Below are positions 21,048 to 29,329 of a stretch of DNA of 64,000 nucleotides, one piece after another. This DNA is from Erysipelotrichaceae bacterium. Lineage in GTDB: Bacteria; Bacillota_I; Bacilli_A; RFN20; CAG-826. Every line of letters starts with the position of its first letter. The first letter of the stretch is position 1. The notes beneath the pieces were generated by a model. That model searched no databases, had not been told where the DNA came from, and saw only the letters and a program-made list of their open reading frames with translations. The stretch covers positions 1-64,000 of the forward strand of contig SVBF01000012.1 in assembly GCA_015058945.1 (NCBI GenBank), in the 5' to 3' direction. The position numbers and the translations under genes are program-made.

Positions 21048-22300
21048 GCCCGATGCCCTCCGATTAAGCCATGGCGGTCGATGACCGTCGAATGATCCAA
21101 CAAAGCGGAGGCGCGCAATACCGCGTTCCTCCCATAAAGCGTGGAAATCCGGTCGATGGCTAAGCGCAGGTTGCGCCTTTCGCTTAATAGACCCTCATCT
21201 TCGAGGAGCGATTGTTGGCGGGGGCGTTCATAACTACGGAGCTTGCCAAAGCTCACGACGACGTTACGGACGTATTTTGGCTCGACATAACGATCGAAGA
21301 TGTCTTTCACCGCGGCAAAGAGAAGGTCGTTATCGTCGGTTGGTATATCCAAGGAGCATTGGTGGTGGAGGCCTCCGCCGCCGGAAACGCTGGAATAACC
21401 GAGGAAGAGACTCACGAGCCCGGTCTGTTGATCTGCGTCGCGGAGGCGGATGCATAATTCGTCCACGACCTCTTTGATGACAAGCAATGCGTCCGCGGGC
21501 AAATAATCCTTCATCAGGACCTGTCCTTGGCTAAGACTCGTTTCTTTGGGCACATACTTTTCCGTGATGTCCGTTTCGTCGATCCCATTCGCCAGATGAT
21601 GTAATTGAAGCCCCATGACGCCGAATTCTTTTTCTAGGCGTTCGGGGTTCGATTTTGCCAAGGCTTCCATCGAGCGGACGCCAAGGCGGTGAAGCCTTTT
21701 CCCTATCCCGCCGGCGATGCCCCAAACCTTGGTGAGCGGACTGATCTTCCATAGCTTCGTCCTGACGTCTTCCTCGCCCCAATAGGCGCGGTAAGGCGGA
21801 CGCTTTTTCCCCTCGTTATCCAAGCAGGTTTTCGCGAGGAACATGTTCGGCCCGCTGCCGGCGGTGGCGGTCAAACCATACTTGTCCTTAATATCTTTTT
21901 GAATGCGTGAAATCAAGGTATCGGCATCACATCCGTATAGCTTTAGGTATGGCGTTAGTCGCAAAAAGCTCTCATCGATGGAATAGACATGCAAATCCTC
22001 TTCCGCGACATAATCCAAGAACAACGAGACGATTTTTGCGGACATTTCCACGTAATAAGACATGCGTGGCGTCGCAAAAATCATGTTTTTCACCTGGGGA
22101 AGATCGCCGATGCGACAGACATTTGGGATACCATAACGTTCTTTGAGGTAAGGCGTGGCGGACATGACGATGCTGTTCTTGCTGCGGCTTTTGTCCGCGA
22201 CCACAAGCGGGGTCGAAAAGATGTCTAAACCCCGCGCCGCGCATTCGCAGGAGGCATAGAAACTCTTCAGGTCGATAACGGCGTAAACTTCCCTTCCCAT
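21044..22300 (-). CDS. Y-family DNA polymerase (UvrX/YqjW type)
   Basis: 418 residues. Catalytic Asp in 'AVIDLKSFYASCE' and the acidic pair in 'YSIDESFLRLTPY', the Y-family helix-hairpin-helix 'VWGIAGGIGKRLHRLGV', and a C-terminal little-finger domain. Like UvrX/YqjW it has 'CECAARGLD' and pairs with a YolD gene. Low-fidelity translesion polymerase, normally damage-induced; I found no LexA-type CGAAC-N4-GTTCG box in front of it. Confidence 0.92.
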   Translation of the reverse strand: MGREVYAVIDLKSFYASCECAARGLDIFSTPLVVADKSRSKNSIVMSATPYLKERYGIPNVCRIGDLPQVKNMIFATPRMSYYVEMSAKIVSLFLDYVAEEDLHVYSIDESFLRLTPYLKLYGCDADTLISRIQKDIKDKYGLTATAGSGPNMFLAKTCLDNEGKKRPPYRAYWGEEDVRTKLWKISPLTKVWGIAGGIGKRLHRLGVRSMEALAKSNPERLEKEFGVMGLQLHHLANGIDETDITEKYVPKETSLSQGQVLMKDYLPADALLVIKEVVDELCIRLRDADQQTGLVSLFLGYSSVSGGGGLHHQCSLDIPTDDNDLLFAAVKDIFDRYVEPKYVRNVVVSFGKLRSYERPRQQSLLEDEGLLSERRNLRLAIDRISTLYGRNAVLRASALLDHSTVIDRHGLIGGHRA

Positions 22301-22456
22301 ACTTTCATCGTAGGAGAAAACTCATTCAAAAAAAGTCTTGCCAAAACAACCTCTCAAAGCATGGTCGGGAGGCAAAAAGCTTTTTCTTTCGATGGCCAAA
22401 AAAGAACCTCGATTTTCTTATACGCTATCCAAAGGGAACCCCTTGATTTTCTATGG

Positions 22457-22484
22457 TTGACTTTGCCGTGTGGCTCATTATGAT
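22457..22484 (+). promoter_or_regulatory. Promoter of the met T-box transcript
   Basis: TTGACT (22457-22462), 16-bp spacer, TATGAT (22479-22484). Confidence 0.75.
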
Positions 22485-22490
22485 TTTGCC

Positions 22491-22760
22491 ATCGGCAACG
22501 AAAGGGAAGAGTAAGTTTGACCCTGGCCTAAGAGAGAGTCCCCCATCGGCTGGAAGGGGATAGGCAAAGACAGACAGAACATGGCCCTGGAGCCGTCTAG
22601 GCGATAGGTAGTCTAGGCCGGGAGCGCCCGTCAAAGCGCGAGGGTATATCCATCATTGGCGTACTCAGTAAGGTCTATCGCGGTGACGCGTGGATGAATC
22701 AAGGTGGTAACACGGGCTATTGCGTCTCGTCCTTGAATGAACAGGATGGGACGTTTTATT
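22491..22760 (+). ncRNA. T-box riboswitch, methionine specificity
   Basis: Stem I begins AACGAAAGGGAAGAGTA, with the AGAGAG and GGCTGGAAG distal elements typical of T-boxes. The specifier loop contains AAC-ATG-G (ATG at 22581-22583), the Met codon. The T-box sequence AAGGTGGTAACACGGGC lies at 22701-22717; its UGGU would pair with the ACCA end of an uncharged tRNA carrying discriminator A, as tRNA-Met does. It ends in a terminator (stem CGTC...GACG, TTTTATTT, 22722-22760) that competes with the antiterminator. Uncharged tRNA-Met should allow read-through into metNIQ. Confidence 0.92.
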
Positions 22761-22761
22761 T

Positions 22762-22783
22762 ACCCTCCTGTTGAAAGGAGGGT
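22762..22783 (+). promoter_or_regulatory. Hairpin sequestering the metN Shine-Dalgarno
   Basis: ACCCTCCT-GTTGAA-AGGAGGGT is a perfect 8-bp stem directly behind the T-box terminator. Its right arm is the ribosome site of metN (ATG at 22785). Confidence 0.7.
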
Positions 22784-22784
22784 T

Positions 22785-23780
22785 ATGCCCGAAATCGAAA
22801 TTCGGAACTTATGTAAGTCCTTTGGCGACAAAACCATTTTGGACCACGTTTCGCTCGAAATCGAAAAAGGGGACGTCTATGGCGTCCTCGGTCTTTCCGG
22901 CGCGGGCAAATCCACGTTGGTGCGTTGCATCAACGGCTTGGAGATTCCCGATGGCGGGGAGATTTATTATCGCGGCGAATTGCTTTGCTCGTCCTCAAAA
23001 CGGATCGAGAAGCAGAAGCGATCCAAGATCGCGATGATCTTCCAGCAGTTCAACTTGTTAGAGCAACGTAACGTTCTCGGTAACGTCTTGCTCGGCCTAG
23101 AAATCACGAAATACGGTGATCGAATGCGCCGCAGGGAAAAGGCGATGGAATGCCTTAGGCGCGTGGGACTAGAAGATAAGGCCGACGCGTATCCGGCGAA
23201 CCTCTCCGGCGGTCAAAAGCAACGCGTCGCCATCGCTAGGGCCCTCGCCCTCGATCCGGAAGTGATCCTCAGCGATGAAGCCACCAGTGCGCTCGACCCC
23301 GAAACGACCCAGTCCATCCTCTCCTTGCTTAAGGAGCTAAACAAGGAACTCGGCATCACCATCGTCATGATCTCGCATCAGCTCGGCGTCATCGAATCCA
23401 TCTGCAATAAGGTCGCGATCCTCGATAACGCTAAGCTAGTCGAGCAAGGCGAACTCTCCGACGTATTCCTCAACCCGAAGACGGAAATCGCCCGTTCGCT
23501 CATCTATGCCGACCATGTCCATACGGCATTAAACGAGCATCACTTCATCCGTTTGCTCTTCGATGGGAACTCCGATGAGCCGATCATCGCCAACATCGTG
23601 CAGCAATGCTCGTTGCTCGTCTCGATCGTCTACGCGTCGACGAAGGTCATCGACGGCAAAGTCTATGGCCAAACCGTCATCAAGCGTCCAAAGGAAGAGG
23701 CGGACCGCGAGAAACTCAAAAAATATTTGCAGCTTCGTCACGTGAAGTTCGAGGAGGTGAAGTCCCTTGGAATGGAATGA
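22785..23780 (+). CDS. metN: Methionine ABC transporter ATP-binding protein
   Basis: 331 residues. Walker A 'GLSGAGKST' (about 36-44), Q-loop 'IFQQFNLLEQRNV', signature 'NLSGGQKQR', Walker B 'VILSDEATSALD', and a C-terminal NIL domain (about 250-331) that in MetN binds methionine and gives trans-inhibition. First gene of metNIQ, under Met T-box control, and overlapping metI by 14 bp. The ATG is only 3-4 bases from the ribosome site. Confidence 0.95.
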   Translation: MPEIEIRNLCKSFGDKTILDHVSLEIEKGDVYGVLGLSGAGKSTLVRCINGLEIPDGGEIYYRGELLCSSSKRIEKQKRSKIAMIFQQFNLLEQRNVLGNVLLGLEITKYGDRMRRREKAMECLRRVGLEDKADAYPANLSGGQKQRVAIARALALDPEVILSDEATSALDPETTQSILSLLKELNKELGITIVMISHQLGVIESICNKVAILDNAKLVEQGELSDVFLNPKTEIARSLIYADHVHTALNEHHFIRLLFDGNSDEPIIANIVQQCSLLVSIVYASTKVIDGKVYGQTVIKRPKEEADREKLKKYLQLRHVKFEEVKSLGME

Positions 23781-24438
23781 ATTCTTCTTGGCTCTAGGCG
23801 AGACCGTCGGTATGACGGTGATCGCCACGATCCTCGCCTACCTGGTAGGCATGCCACTAGGCATATTGCTCTATATGACGGGCAAGAAGGGGCTAAAGCC
23901 CAACCGCGCGCTCAATTTCGTGATCGGCATCCTCGTCAACACGCTGCGCTCGGTGCCTTGTCTCATTCTCATCATCATCCTCATCCCGCTCACCCGTAGC
24001 GTATTCGGTAGGGCGACGGGGGCGTGGTACACGATGATCATCCCCTTGTTCTTCGCCTCGTTCGCCTATGTCGCCCGCGTCATTGAGACCTCGCTTAACG
24101 AGGTGGACCAGGGCGTCGTGGAAACCGCGCGAAGCATGGGCGCCTCCACGTTCCAAATCGTGTGGAAGGTGCTTCTAAGGGAAGCGCGCCCCTCCCTGGT
24201 CCTAGGCCTATCCCTCTCCACCATCTCCATCCTTGGCTATACCGCCTTCGCCTTCGACTTCGGCGCGGGCGGATTGATCGCCAGGGCCTATAGCATCTAC
24301 AACAACCATCCGATGAATTACCTAAGCCGACCGGACATCTGGGTGATCCTCATCCTCATCGTCATCGTCGTGCAGGTCATTCAGGAACTCGGACTCTACC
24401 GGTCCAAACAAATCGACAAAAGGAGAATCGCAAAATGA
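23767..24438 (+). CDS. metI: Methionine ABC transporter permease
   Basis: 223 residues, five membrane helices and the EAA loop 'VVETARSMGASTFQIVWKVLL' region that contacts MetN. The start is a TTG/ATG region inside the end of metN ('MEWNEFFLALGETVGMTV'). Located between the ATPase and the binding lipoprotein. Confidence 0.95.
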   Translation: MEWNEFFLALGETVGMTVIATILAYLVGMPLGILLYMTGKKGLKPNRALNFVIGILVNTLRSVPCLILIIILIPLTRSVFGRATGAWYTMIIPLFFASFAYVARVIETSLNEVDQGVVETARSMGASTFQIVWKVLLREARPSLVLGLSLSTISILGYTAFAFDFGAGGLIARAYSIYNNHPMNYLSRPDIWVILILIVIVVQVIQELGLYRSKQIDKRRIAK

Positions 24439-25295
24439 AAAAACATACCTTATTCCTCTTCGCCGCCTTAGCCCCTCTGACTCTGGTCTCCTGCGGCGAA
24501 AACGGCAACACCATCACCTTCGCCGCGAGCGAATTGCCCCACGCGAAGATCTTAAACGAGGCCCTCGCCCCGGTGCTCAAAGAGAAAGGCTTCGACATCA
24601 AAGTCACGGTCTTGGATTGGACGCAGCAAAACGCCGCCGTGGCGCGCGGCGAATACGACGCGAACTATTTCCAGCACGAACCTTACCTCAATTCCTATAA
24701 CGCGGATGCGGGGGAAGGCGGCGCTTTGAAAATGGTCGTGAAAGCCCATTTCGAAAAGCTTTGTCTCTACGCTTCCAACCCTCAGGACAAAACGTTGGAC
24801 AATGGGGATTCCATCGAAATCGTGAACGATATTTCGAACATCGAACGCGCTTTGCTTTTGTTGAAAGATAATGGGGTTTTGTCGGACATTTCGAAGAATT
24901 GCTATGATAAAGATGGCAATTTTGCGGAGTTTGACGTCAACCGTCCCAACGATTTCGTCACCTTCGCGGACGACTATTCCCGATGCACGATCACCTGTAT
25001 TAAGGAGAGCGCACTAGCCGCGTCTTTAGGCGATTACGATTTTGGCGTCTTGCCCGGCAACACGGCACTAAAAGGCCTAGGGGATGACTATGCCTCCCGT
25101 ATCGTCTTCGGCGAAAATGTGACCGAGGAAGTCTTGTCGTTAAGGGCCAACGGCGTGGCTGTAAGACCTGCGGATGCGACAAATGAGAAGACGAAAGCCA
25201 TCGTCGAGGCCTTCGCTGATCAACGCGTCTCTTCCTACATCCAAAAGACCTTTGGCGAGTCTGTCGTTTACCATTACGAAAACCTATTGAAGTAA
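24435..25295 (+). CDS. metQ: Methionine-binding lipoprotein
   Basis: 286 residues. Signal peptide with lipobox 'LVSCGEN' (Cys near 21), then a NlpA/MetQ-type periplasmic-binding fold: 'DIKVTVLDWTQQNAAVARGEYDANYFQHEPYLNSYN', 'IVNDISNIERALLLL'. Anchored on the outer face of the membrane, it delivers methionine to MetNI. It overlaps metI by 4 bp. Confidence 0.94.
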   Translation: MKKHTLFLFAALAPLTLVSCGENGNTITFAASELPHAKILNEALAPVLKEKGFDIKVTVLDWTQQNAAVARGEYDANYFQHEPYLNSYNADAGEGGALKMVVKAHFEKLCLYASNPQDKTLDNGDSIEIVNDISNIERALLLLKDNGVLSDISKNCYDKDGNFAEFDVNRPNDFVTFADDYSRCTITCIKESALAASLGDYDFGVLPGNTALKGLGDDYASRIVFGENVTEEVLSLRANGVAVRPADATNEKTKAIVEAFADQRVSSYIQKTFGESVVYHYENLLK

Positions 25296-25345
25296 ACCCA
25301 CCCAATATACTTGTCGCGCGTTTCCCCATTTTGCCTTTTCAAAGG

Positions 25346-25373
25346 TTGAACGGGGGCGCGCGTTGAGTATAAT
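25346..25373 (+). promoter_or_regulatory. Promoter of tRNA-Ala
   Basis: TTGAAC, 16-bp spacer, TATAAT, ending 11 bases before the tRNA. The spacer contains GGGGGCGCGCG, which can pair with CGCGCGTTTCCCC at 25315-25327. Confidence 0.75.
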
Positions 25374-25384
25374 TATCGAGCCGT

Positions 25385-25460
25385 GGGGCATTAGCTCAGC
25401 TGGGAGAGCGCCTCGTTCGCAACGAGGAGGTCGGCGGTTCGATCCCGCTATGCTCCACCA
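25385..25460 (+). tRNA. tRNA-Ala (anticodon CGC)
   Basis: 76 nt including an encoded CCA. Acceptor GGGGCAT/ATGCTCC, D arm with AGCTCAGCTGGGAGAGC, anticodon stem CCTCG-TTCGCAA-CGAGG with anticodon CGC (reads GCG), T arm GGCGGTTCGATCCCGCT. A T-run follows. Confidence 0.97.
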
Positions 25461-25530
25461 TTTTTATTTTCTCTTGTCGTCGTCCAAAGTCACTTATCCG
25501 AAGTTGGACAAAACGACGTATCCATAGACA

Positions 25531-25553
25531 GCCGTCCGAAAGGGCGGTTTTCT
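25531..25553 (+). terminator. Terminator downstream of tRNA-Ala
   Basis: CCGTCC-GAAA-GGGCGG with TTTTCTT; 70 bases after the tRNA. Confidence 0.7.
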
Positions 25554-25559
25554 TGTGTC

Positions 25560-25588
25560 TCGAACTCGCCGACCTCCTCGGTGCGAAC
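25560..25588 (-). repeat. Inverted fragment of the tRNA-Ala 3' half
   Basis: On the minus strand these 29 bases match tRNA positions 25415-25442 (anticodon loop through T loop) with one mismatch and one inserted base. It has no D arm or acceptor and cannot be a tRNA. Confidence 0.75.
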
Positions 25589-25593
25589 AAGGT

Positions 25594-25624
25594 TAAAAAT
25601 CCCCGTTTAGTCACAACGGGGATG
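25594..25624 (-). terminator. Terminator of the XRE regulator gene
   Basis: On the minus strand ATCCCCGTT-GTGACTA-AACGGGGAT followed by TTTTT. Confidence 0.8.
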
Positions 25625-25650
25625 ATTGTTCTTGCCCACGAGAACAGAAA

Positions 25651-26415
25651 CTATCTTTTCTTGTACATGACAAGTTTTGGATCAGAACCTCCCTTGCCAT
25701 AGGTGCAAATAAGGATGAAGTCCACATTGGCTACGACGCCATAGCAAAACCCCATGTCGGTTTCGGACTCGAGCTGAGTGCCTAGGTACGTTGTTTCATC
25801 GTTGAGGAATTTCACCTTCGCCCCGTTAGACAATGGGTATTCCAAGTTTACATATGAGCCTACGAGGGCGCTTAGCTTGGTTACTGGGGGCATACCTTCG
25901 ATGTGCAGGCCGTTTATTTCTTCGATTAATGTTTTCTTAAAGGCATCGAACTTCCCTTGATCGCTTAGTTCGTCATGGCGTTTCCAATAGTTGAGGTGGG
26001 GAAGCTTTTCCTTCATATAAGCGCGAGCCTCTTCCTCGGAAAACCCTTCCTTGGCCATATGGGGAACGCAGACATCGATGAGATCATCCATGTTGTCATA
26101 AGTGTAGGTCCCGTCCGCATAGCACCATTTGCAATACTCCTCGTTTAGGGAACCGTCGACGTTCTTGCCGATGATCGAATCATCTAGCGGCATGCCGCAG
26201 CACTGGCAATAAAGGGGATGAGGAGAACCAAGCAGCGTATTAATCGAAACGTTGAAGAGCTTAGAGAGCAGCTTCAGTGTCTCCGTTGCGGGAACCGTCT
26301 CTCCGTTTTCCCAGCGCGAAACCGCTTGCCTCGTCACGAAAACCTTTTCCGCAAGCTCGTCTTGGGATAGCCCGTTTTTGGTCCTGAGCTCATATAGAAT
26401 TTGTTTTGTTTCCAT
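25651..26415 (-). CDS. XRE-type transcriptional regulator with zinc-ribbon effector domain
   Basis: 254 residues. Helix-turn-helix of the Cro/CI type at about 2-58 ('LSQDELAEKVFVTRQAVSRWENGETVP'-type core), then a treble-clef zinc ribbon 'YCQCCGMPL...EEYCKWCYADGTY' (about 73-105, the putative zinc-ribbon family PF12674) and a C-terminal domain of about 130 residues. Start placed at METKQIL because GGAGG lies 9 bases upstream. Divergent from a toxin-antitoxin pair, 150 bp away; whether it regulates the pair is not shown. Confidence 0.85.
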   Translation of the reverse strand: METKQILYELRTKNGLSQDELAEKVFVTRQAVSRWENGETVPATETLKLLSKLFNVSINTLLGSPHPLYCQCCGMPLDDSIIGKNVDGSLNEEYCKWCYADGTYTYDNMDDLIDVCVPHMAKEGFSEEEARAYMKEKLPHLNYWKRHDELSDQGKFDAFKKTLIEEINGLHIEGMPPVTKLSALVGSYVNLEYPLSNGAKVKFLNDETTYLGTQLESETDMGFCYGVVANVDFILICTYGKGGSDPKLVMYKKR

Positions 26416-26567
26416 CGTTTTTGCCTCCGGCGAAATCATATCAAACAGCCTTTTGTCAGAGTAGCAACGTCCTGTTGCGGTCTCTCTAAAGCGTCGTAAT
26501 GAGAAAAAGCCGCGTTTGCTGGAATATCAAAATCTCGATAAAACATTATCGTCAGGAGGCAACAATA

Positions 26568-26828
26568 ATGACCATTCTCCCTTCGACTTCCTTGCGAAAC
26601 AAATACAGCGAAATCTCCGAACGTTGCAAAGCAACCGGAGAGGCAATTTTTCTTACAAAAAATGGCGAGGGCGATCTTGTCGTTATGTCTATAGAGGCGT
26701 ACGAAAAGAAGGAGGCTCTCCTGGTCTTGAAAGAACGGCTCCTAGACATTGAGTTAGAGCAGAGAAGCGGCGCGAAATACTATAGTTTGGACGAACTCGA
26801 TTCCGCGTTGAAAAGGATTGTCGGTTAA
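26568..26828 (+). CDS. Phd/YefM-family antitoxin
   Basis: 86 residues starting MTILPSTSLRNKYSEI, with the family pattern of an N-terminal DNA-binding beta/alpha unit ('AIFLTKNGEGDLVVMSIEAYEK') and a C-terminal toxin-neutralising helix ('LDELDSALKRIVG'). Ribosome site CAGGAGG. It overlaps the toxin gene by one base (TAATG). The complex normally represses its own promoter. Confidence 0.88.
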   Translation: MTILPSTSLRNKYSEISERCKATGEAIFLTKNGEGDLVVMSIEAYEKKEALLVLKERLLDIELEQRSGAKYYSLDELDSALKRIVG

Positions 26829-27139
26829 TGGCTGAACTCAAGATTTTGATTACGCAGAGGGCGTTTTCCGACATCTGCGAACACATTCTTTTTGTTCGGA
26901 ATGTCTCTTTAGAAGCTGCAAAGGAATTATACGAAGAAACTACGGCTTCGCTTCGCTCCTTATCATCGTTTCCGGAAAGAAACCCAGAAATACAAGATTT
27001 GAGGATCGCCGGTGCCCGCATCCGAAAAATGTCGATTCACAATGGACACTACGTCGCCTTATATAAAGTCGATGGCGATACGGTTGTCGTCTATGATGCC
27101 GTCGATTCGCGAAAGGACAACTCGATTCTAAAATTGTAG
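26828..27139 (+). CDS. ParE/RelE-superfamily toxin
   Basis: 103 residues: 'ITQRAFSDICEHILFVRNVSLEAAKELYEETTASLRSLSSFPERNPE' followed by a beta-sheet half ending in 'GHYVALYKVDGDTVVVYDAVDSRKD' type sequence, the ParE/RelE fold order. Target (gyrase or ribosome-bound mRNA) cannot be decided. Coupled to the antitoxin. Confidence 0.83.
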   Translation: MAELKILITQRAFSDICEHILFVRNVSLEAAKELYEETTASLRSLSSFPERNPEIQDLRIAGARIRKMSIHNGHYVALYKVDGDTVVVYDAVDSRKDNSILKL

Positions 27140-27271
27140 GGAACGCTTATTACGAGAGCGGATCCTTTTACGTCATTACGTATGCCCTATCTAGAAAGAT
27201 GGACCAAATCAAACCGTTGCAAAAAATGCAACTGTTGCCTCGGCGAGTAGGGGCGTTTTTGGTGGTTGAGT

Positions 27272-29068
27272 TTATTCCGAAACGGTCGAGGTTGGCGCGG
27301 CCTTGGCCAAGGCTTCGGCGACATAAGCGGCATCAAAGAATTGTTCGGGCTCGATTTCGATATCGGGCTCGACCCCGCTATCGATGTTGTGGCCGCTATT
27401 GTCAGACAAGCAGAAGTAGGAAGAGCGGAAATAGGTGAGGCCGTCGGCGCTGGCGCCGAACATGATCGAGCAACTTCCCCCGCCCGTTTTTTGACCGATT
27501 GTCTGATAGCCGATCTCTTTTAAAAGAGAGGGCAGCAAATTCCCACAGGAGAAGGCGCAAGGAGAAGTCAGGACAACGATATTCAAAGCCTTGAATTTAT
27601 CCGCTTCCTTAACATCGGCATCGTCGAATTTTCCATCGAGGTTTATGTCGATTTTATAAGTCTTACTAGTGCAGGTTTTTTCTGCCACGTTGTTCATGGT
27701 GAACGTGGAGCTGGCCTGATTAAGCAGGCCGACGATGGCCGTCAAGGCGAGCGAATTCCCTCCCCCGTTTGTCGAGAGGTCAATCACCACGTTTTTGGCG
27801 CCGTCTTCCAGGGCTTGGTAGAGCTTTTCACGGACATGGGCAAAGGAGTCCTCCGTGGGGATTTTGGTCTGATCCAAATCTTTGTAATAGGCATCCCAGC
27901 CTAAATAGTCGGCCCTGAAAGAATCAAATCCAATATAAGAAGTTTTGCTCGCCTCGTCGTTATGGTAATAATTCTCGCCGATTTCGCCGAAAGCGGACCT
28001 TTTTAGTCGGTTAATCTGCCCTTGCAAAGCCTCTTGGTTAAGCATGGAAACGACCATTTTGCGGCGTAGTTCTGCCGTCGCCTGATTGTCGGTGATGGCT
28101 TGATTGAGACGGTCTATCCAAGGGTCGCCACTGTCGAAAGTTTCCCCAAAAAGGTTCAGCAAAGTGTGTCCGCCATCATAAAGTCCAGAGAAGAGGCCAA
28201 TCATTCCGACTTGGTATTGAATCCGATCAAGGGAGAGCAGCCACCGCTTTAGTTCGGGGTAGAGTTTTTGGATCGTCCCATCAAGGCCCAGGGAAAGGAT
28301 GTTGTTATCAATAAAGGCCATTTGAGTGGTGAAGCCTCTGAAGTTGTCGATGTCCATGCAAAGAAGGTTATAGGAGAATTGGGCCAAATCTTCTTTTCTC
28401 TCGGTATCGGAACGAATCACTTCGTGAAATTGGCTGCCGTAATAATCGTCATCGCGGGTAACTCCCTCGGATAATTCCCCGGTGTAGTCGAATTCATAGA
28501 GGTCTTTTTCGTTATAGGCGATGCATAGCATGTCGGACCCGGTTGCGATGTTGGCGATCATGGTAAGTGGCAAATAAGCGTCGCCATTATCGCCATAGGC
28601 GGGAATATGGTAGCTCTTTAAATCGATGGTCTTGGGGGCGGGGGTCGTTTGTTTTTCCTCGACGAGTTCCGCATAGACTTTGGTGTTTTCCGAGATGAAA
28701 TCCGGGTGATGGGAGATGCTTTCCAAGTCTTGCACCGTGAATATGTCCTTGTAGGCGTCAAGTTGGATGGAACCGCCTTTTTTCCATTGGAAGTCGAAAT
28801 ACTGATTTTGCTGCTTGAGCGTCACCTGGGTTTTATAGAATTCCTGAAAAAAGCGTTTGACTCCAATATAGGGGACATTGGGGTTTTCTTCGTAAAACCG
28901 AAGATTGATTTGGCGCGAAGGGACCAACCTTCCCGCATCATCCTTCTGGTTTCTTTGATAAAAGTTGACCGTCTTTTCTTCCCATTTGACGTCTTCTAAG
29001 GCCGAAGTTTCTCCGCAGCTAGACAAAACGGTGAGTAGCAAAGGAACAATTAAAAACAATTTTTTCAT
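27272..29068 (-). CDS. S41-family (C-terminal-processing-like) peptidase lipoprotein
   Basis: 598 residues. Lipobox 'LSSCGET' (Cys near 20). The C-terminal third is S41-like: 'ALEDGAKNVVIDLSTNGGGNS', the nucleophile region 'VVLTSPCAFSCGNLLPSLL' and 'IGQKTGGGSCSI'. I see no convincing PDZ domain; the N-terminal 350 residues are of unknown fold. Extracytoplasmic, substrate unknown. Transcribed alone, divergent from the ABC exporter. Confidence 0.82.
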   Translation of the reverse strand: MKKLFLIVPLLLTVLSSCGETSALEDVKWEEKTVNFYQRNQKDDAGRLVPSRQINLRFYEENPNVPYIGVKRFFQEFYKTQVTLKQQNQYFDFQWKKGGSIQLDAYKDIFTVQDLESISHHPDFISENTKVYAELVEEKQTTPAPKTIDLKSYHIPAYGDNGDAYLPLTMIANIATGSDMLCIAYNEKDLYEFDYTGELSEGVTRDDDYYGSQFHEVIRSDTERKEDLAQFSYNLLCMDIDNFRGFTTQMAFIDNNILSLGLDGTIQKLYPELKRWLLSLDRIQYQVGMIGLFSGLYDGGHTLLNLFGETFDSGDPWIDRLNQAITDNQATAELRRKMVVSMLNQEALQGQINRLKRSAFGEIGENYYHNDEASKTSYIGFDSFRADYLGWDAYYKDLDQTKIPTEDSFAHVREKLYQALEDGAKNVVIDLSTNGGGNSLALTAIVGLLNQASSTFTMNNVAEKTCTSKTYKIDINLDGKFDDADVKEADKFKALNIVVLTSPCAFSCGNLLPSLLKEIGYQTIGQKTGGGSCSIMFGASADGLTYFRSSYFCLSDNSGHNIDSGVEPDIEIEPEQFFDAAYVAEALAKAAPTSTVSE

Positions 29069-29329
29069 GGTTTGTTACCTCTGGTGTTCATCTTAAATGA
29101 AAACGCCCTCCCTATGAAGAAGGCTTTGCTAACGGATCCATCGCTCTTTCATGAGGCAAGGCGAGGGGTGAGGTTTTTCTATCTGCCGCGCACTGCTTGG
29201 CAACTAGAGCCTCCTTGCGCATATTCCCGCTTTTTGTGCGCTCACCGCAACCGGTGGTTGCCAAAACATAGGCCACGGTTGCTTGATTTTTACCTTTTCT
29301 ATGTCACCCTTTGTGACGGAGGAACCACC
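29069..29329 (+). promoter_or_regulatory. Divergent regulatory region between the S41 peptidase and the ABC exporter
   Basis: The frame of the exporter stays open through this stretch, but its predicted peptide has no recognisable content and I regard it as non-coding. A plausible promoter is TTGCTT...TATGTC just before GTCAC-CCTTT-GTGAC (29303-29317), a small stem that abuts the ribosome site GGAGG. Confidence 0.4.

Noticed and set aside
21044-22456. SOS (LexA) box in front of the Y-family polymerase
   Set aside because: No CGAAC-N4-GTTCG type site is visible upstream of the gene.
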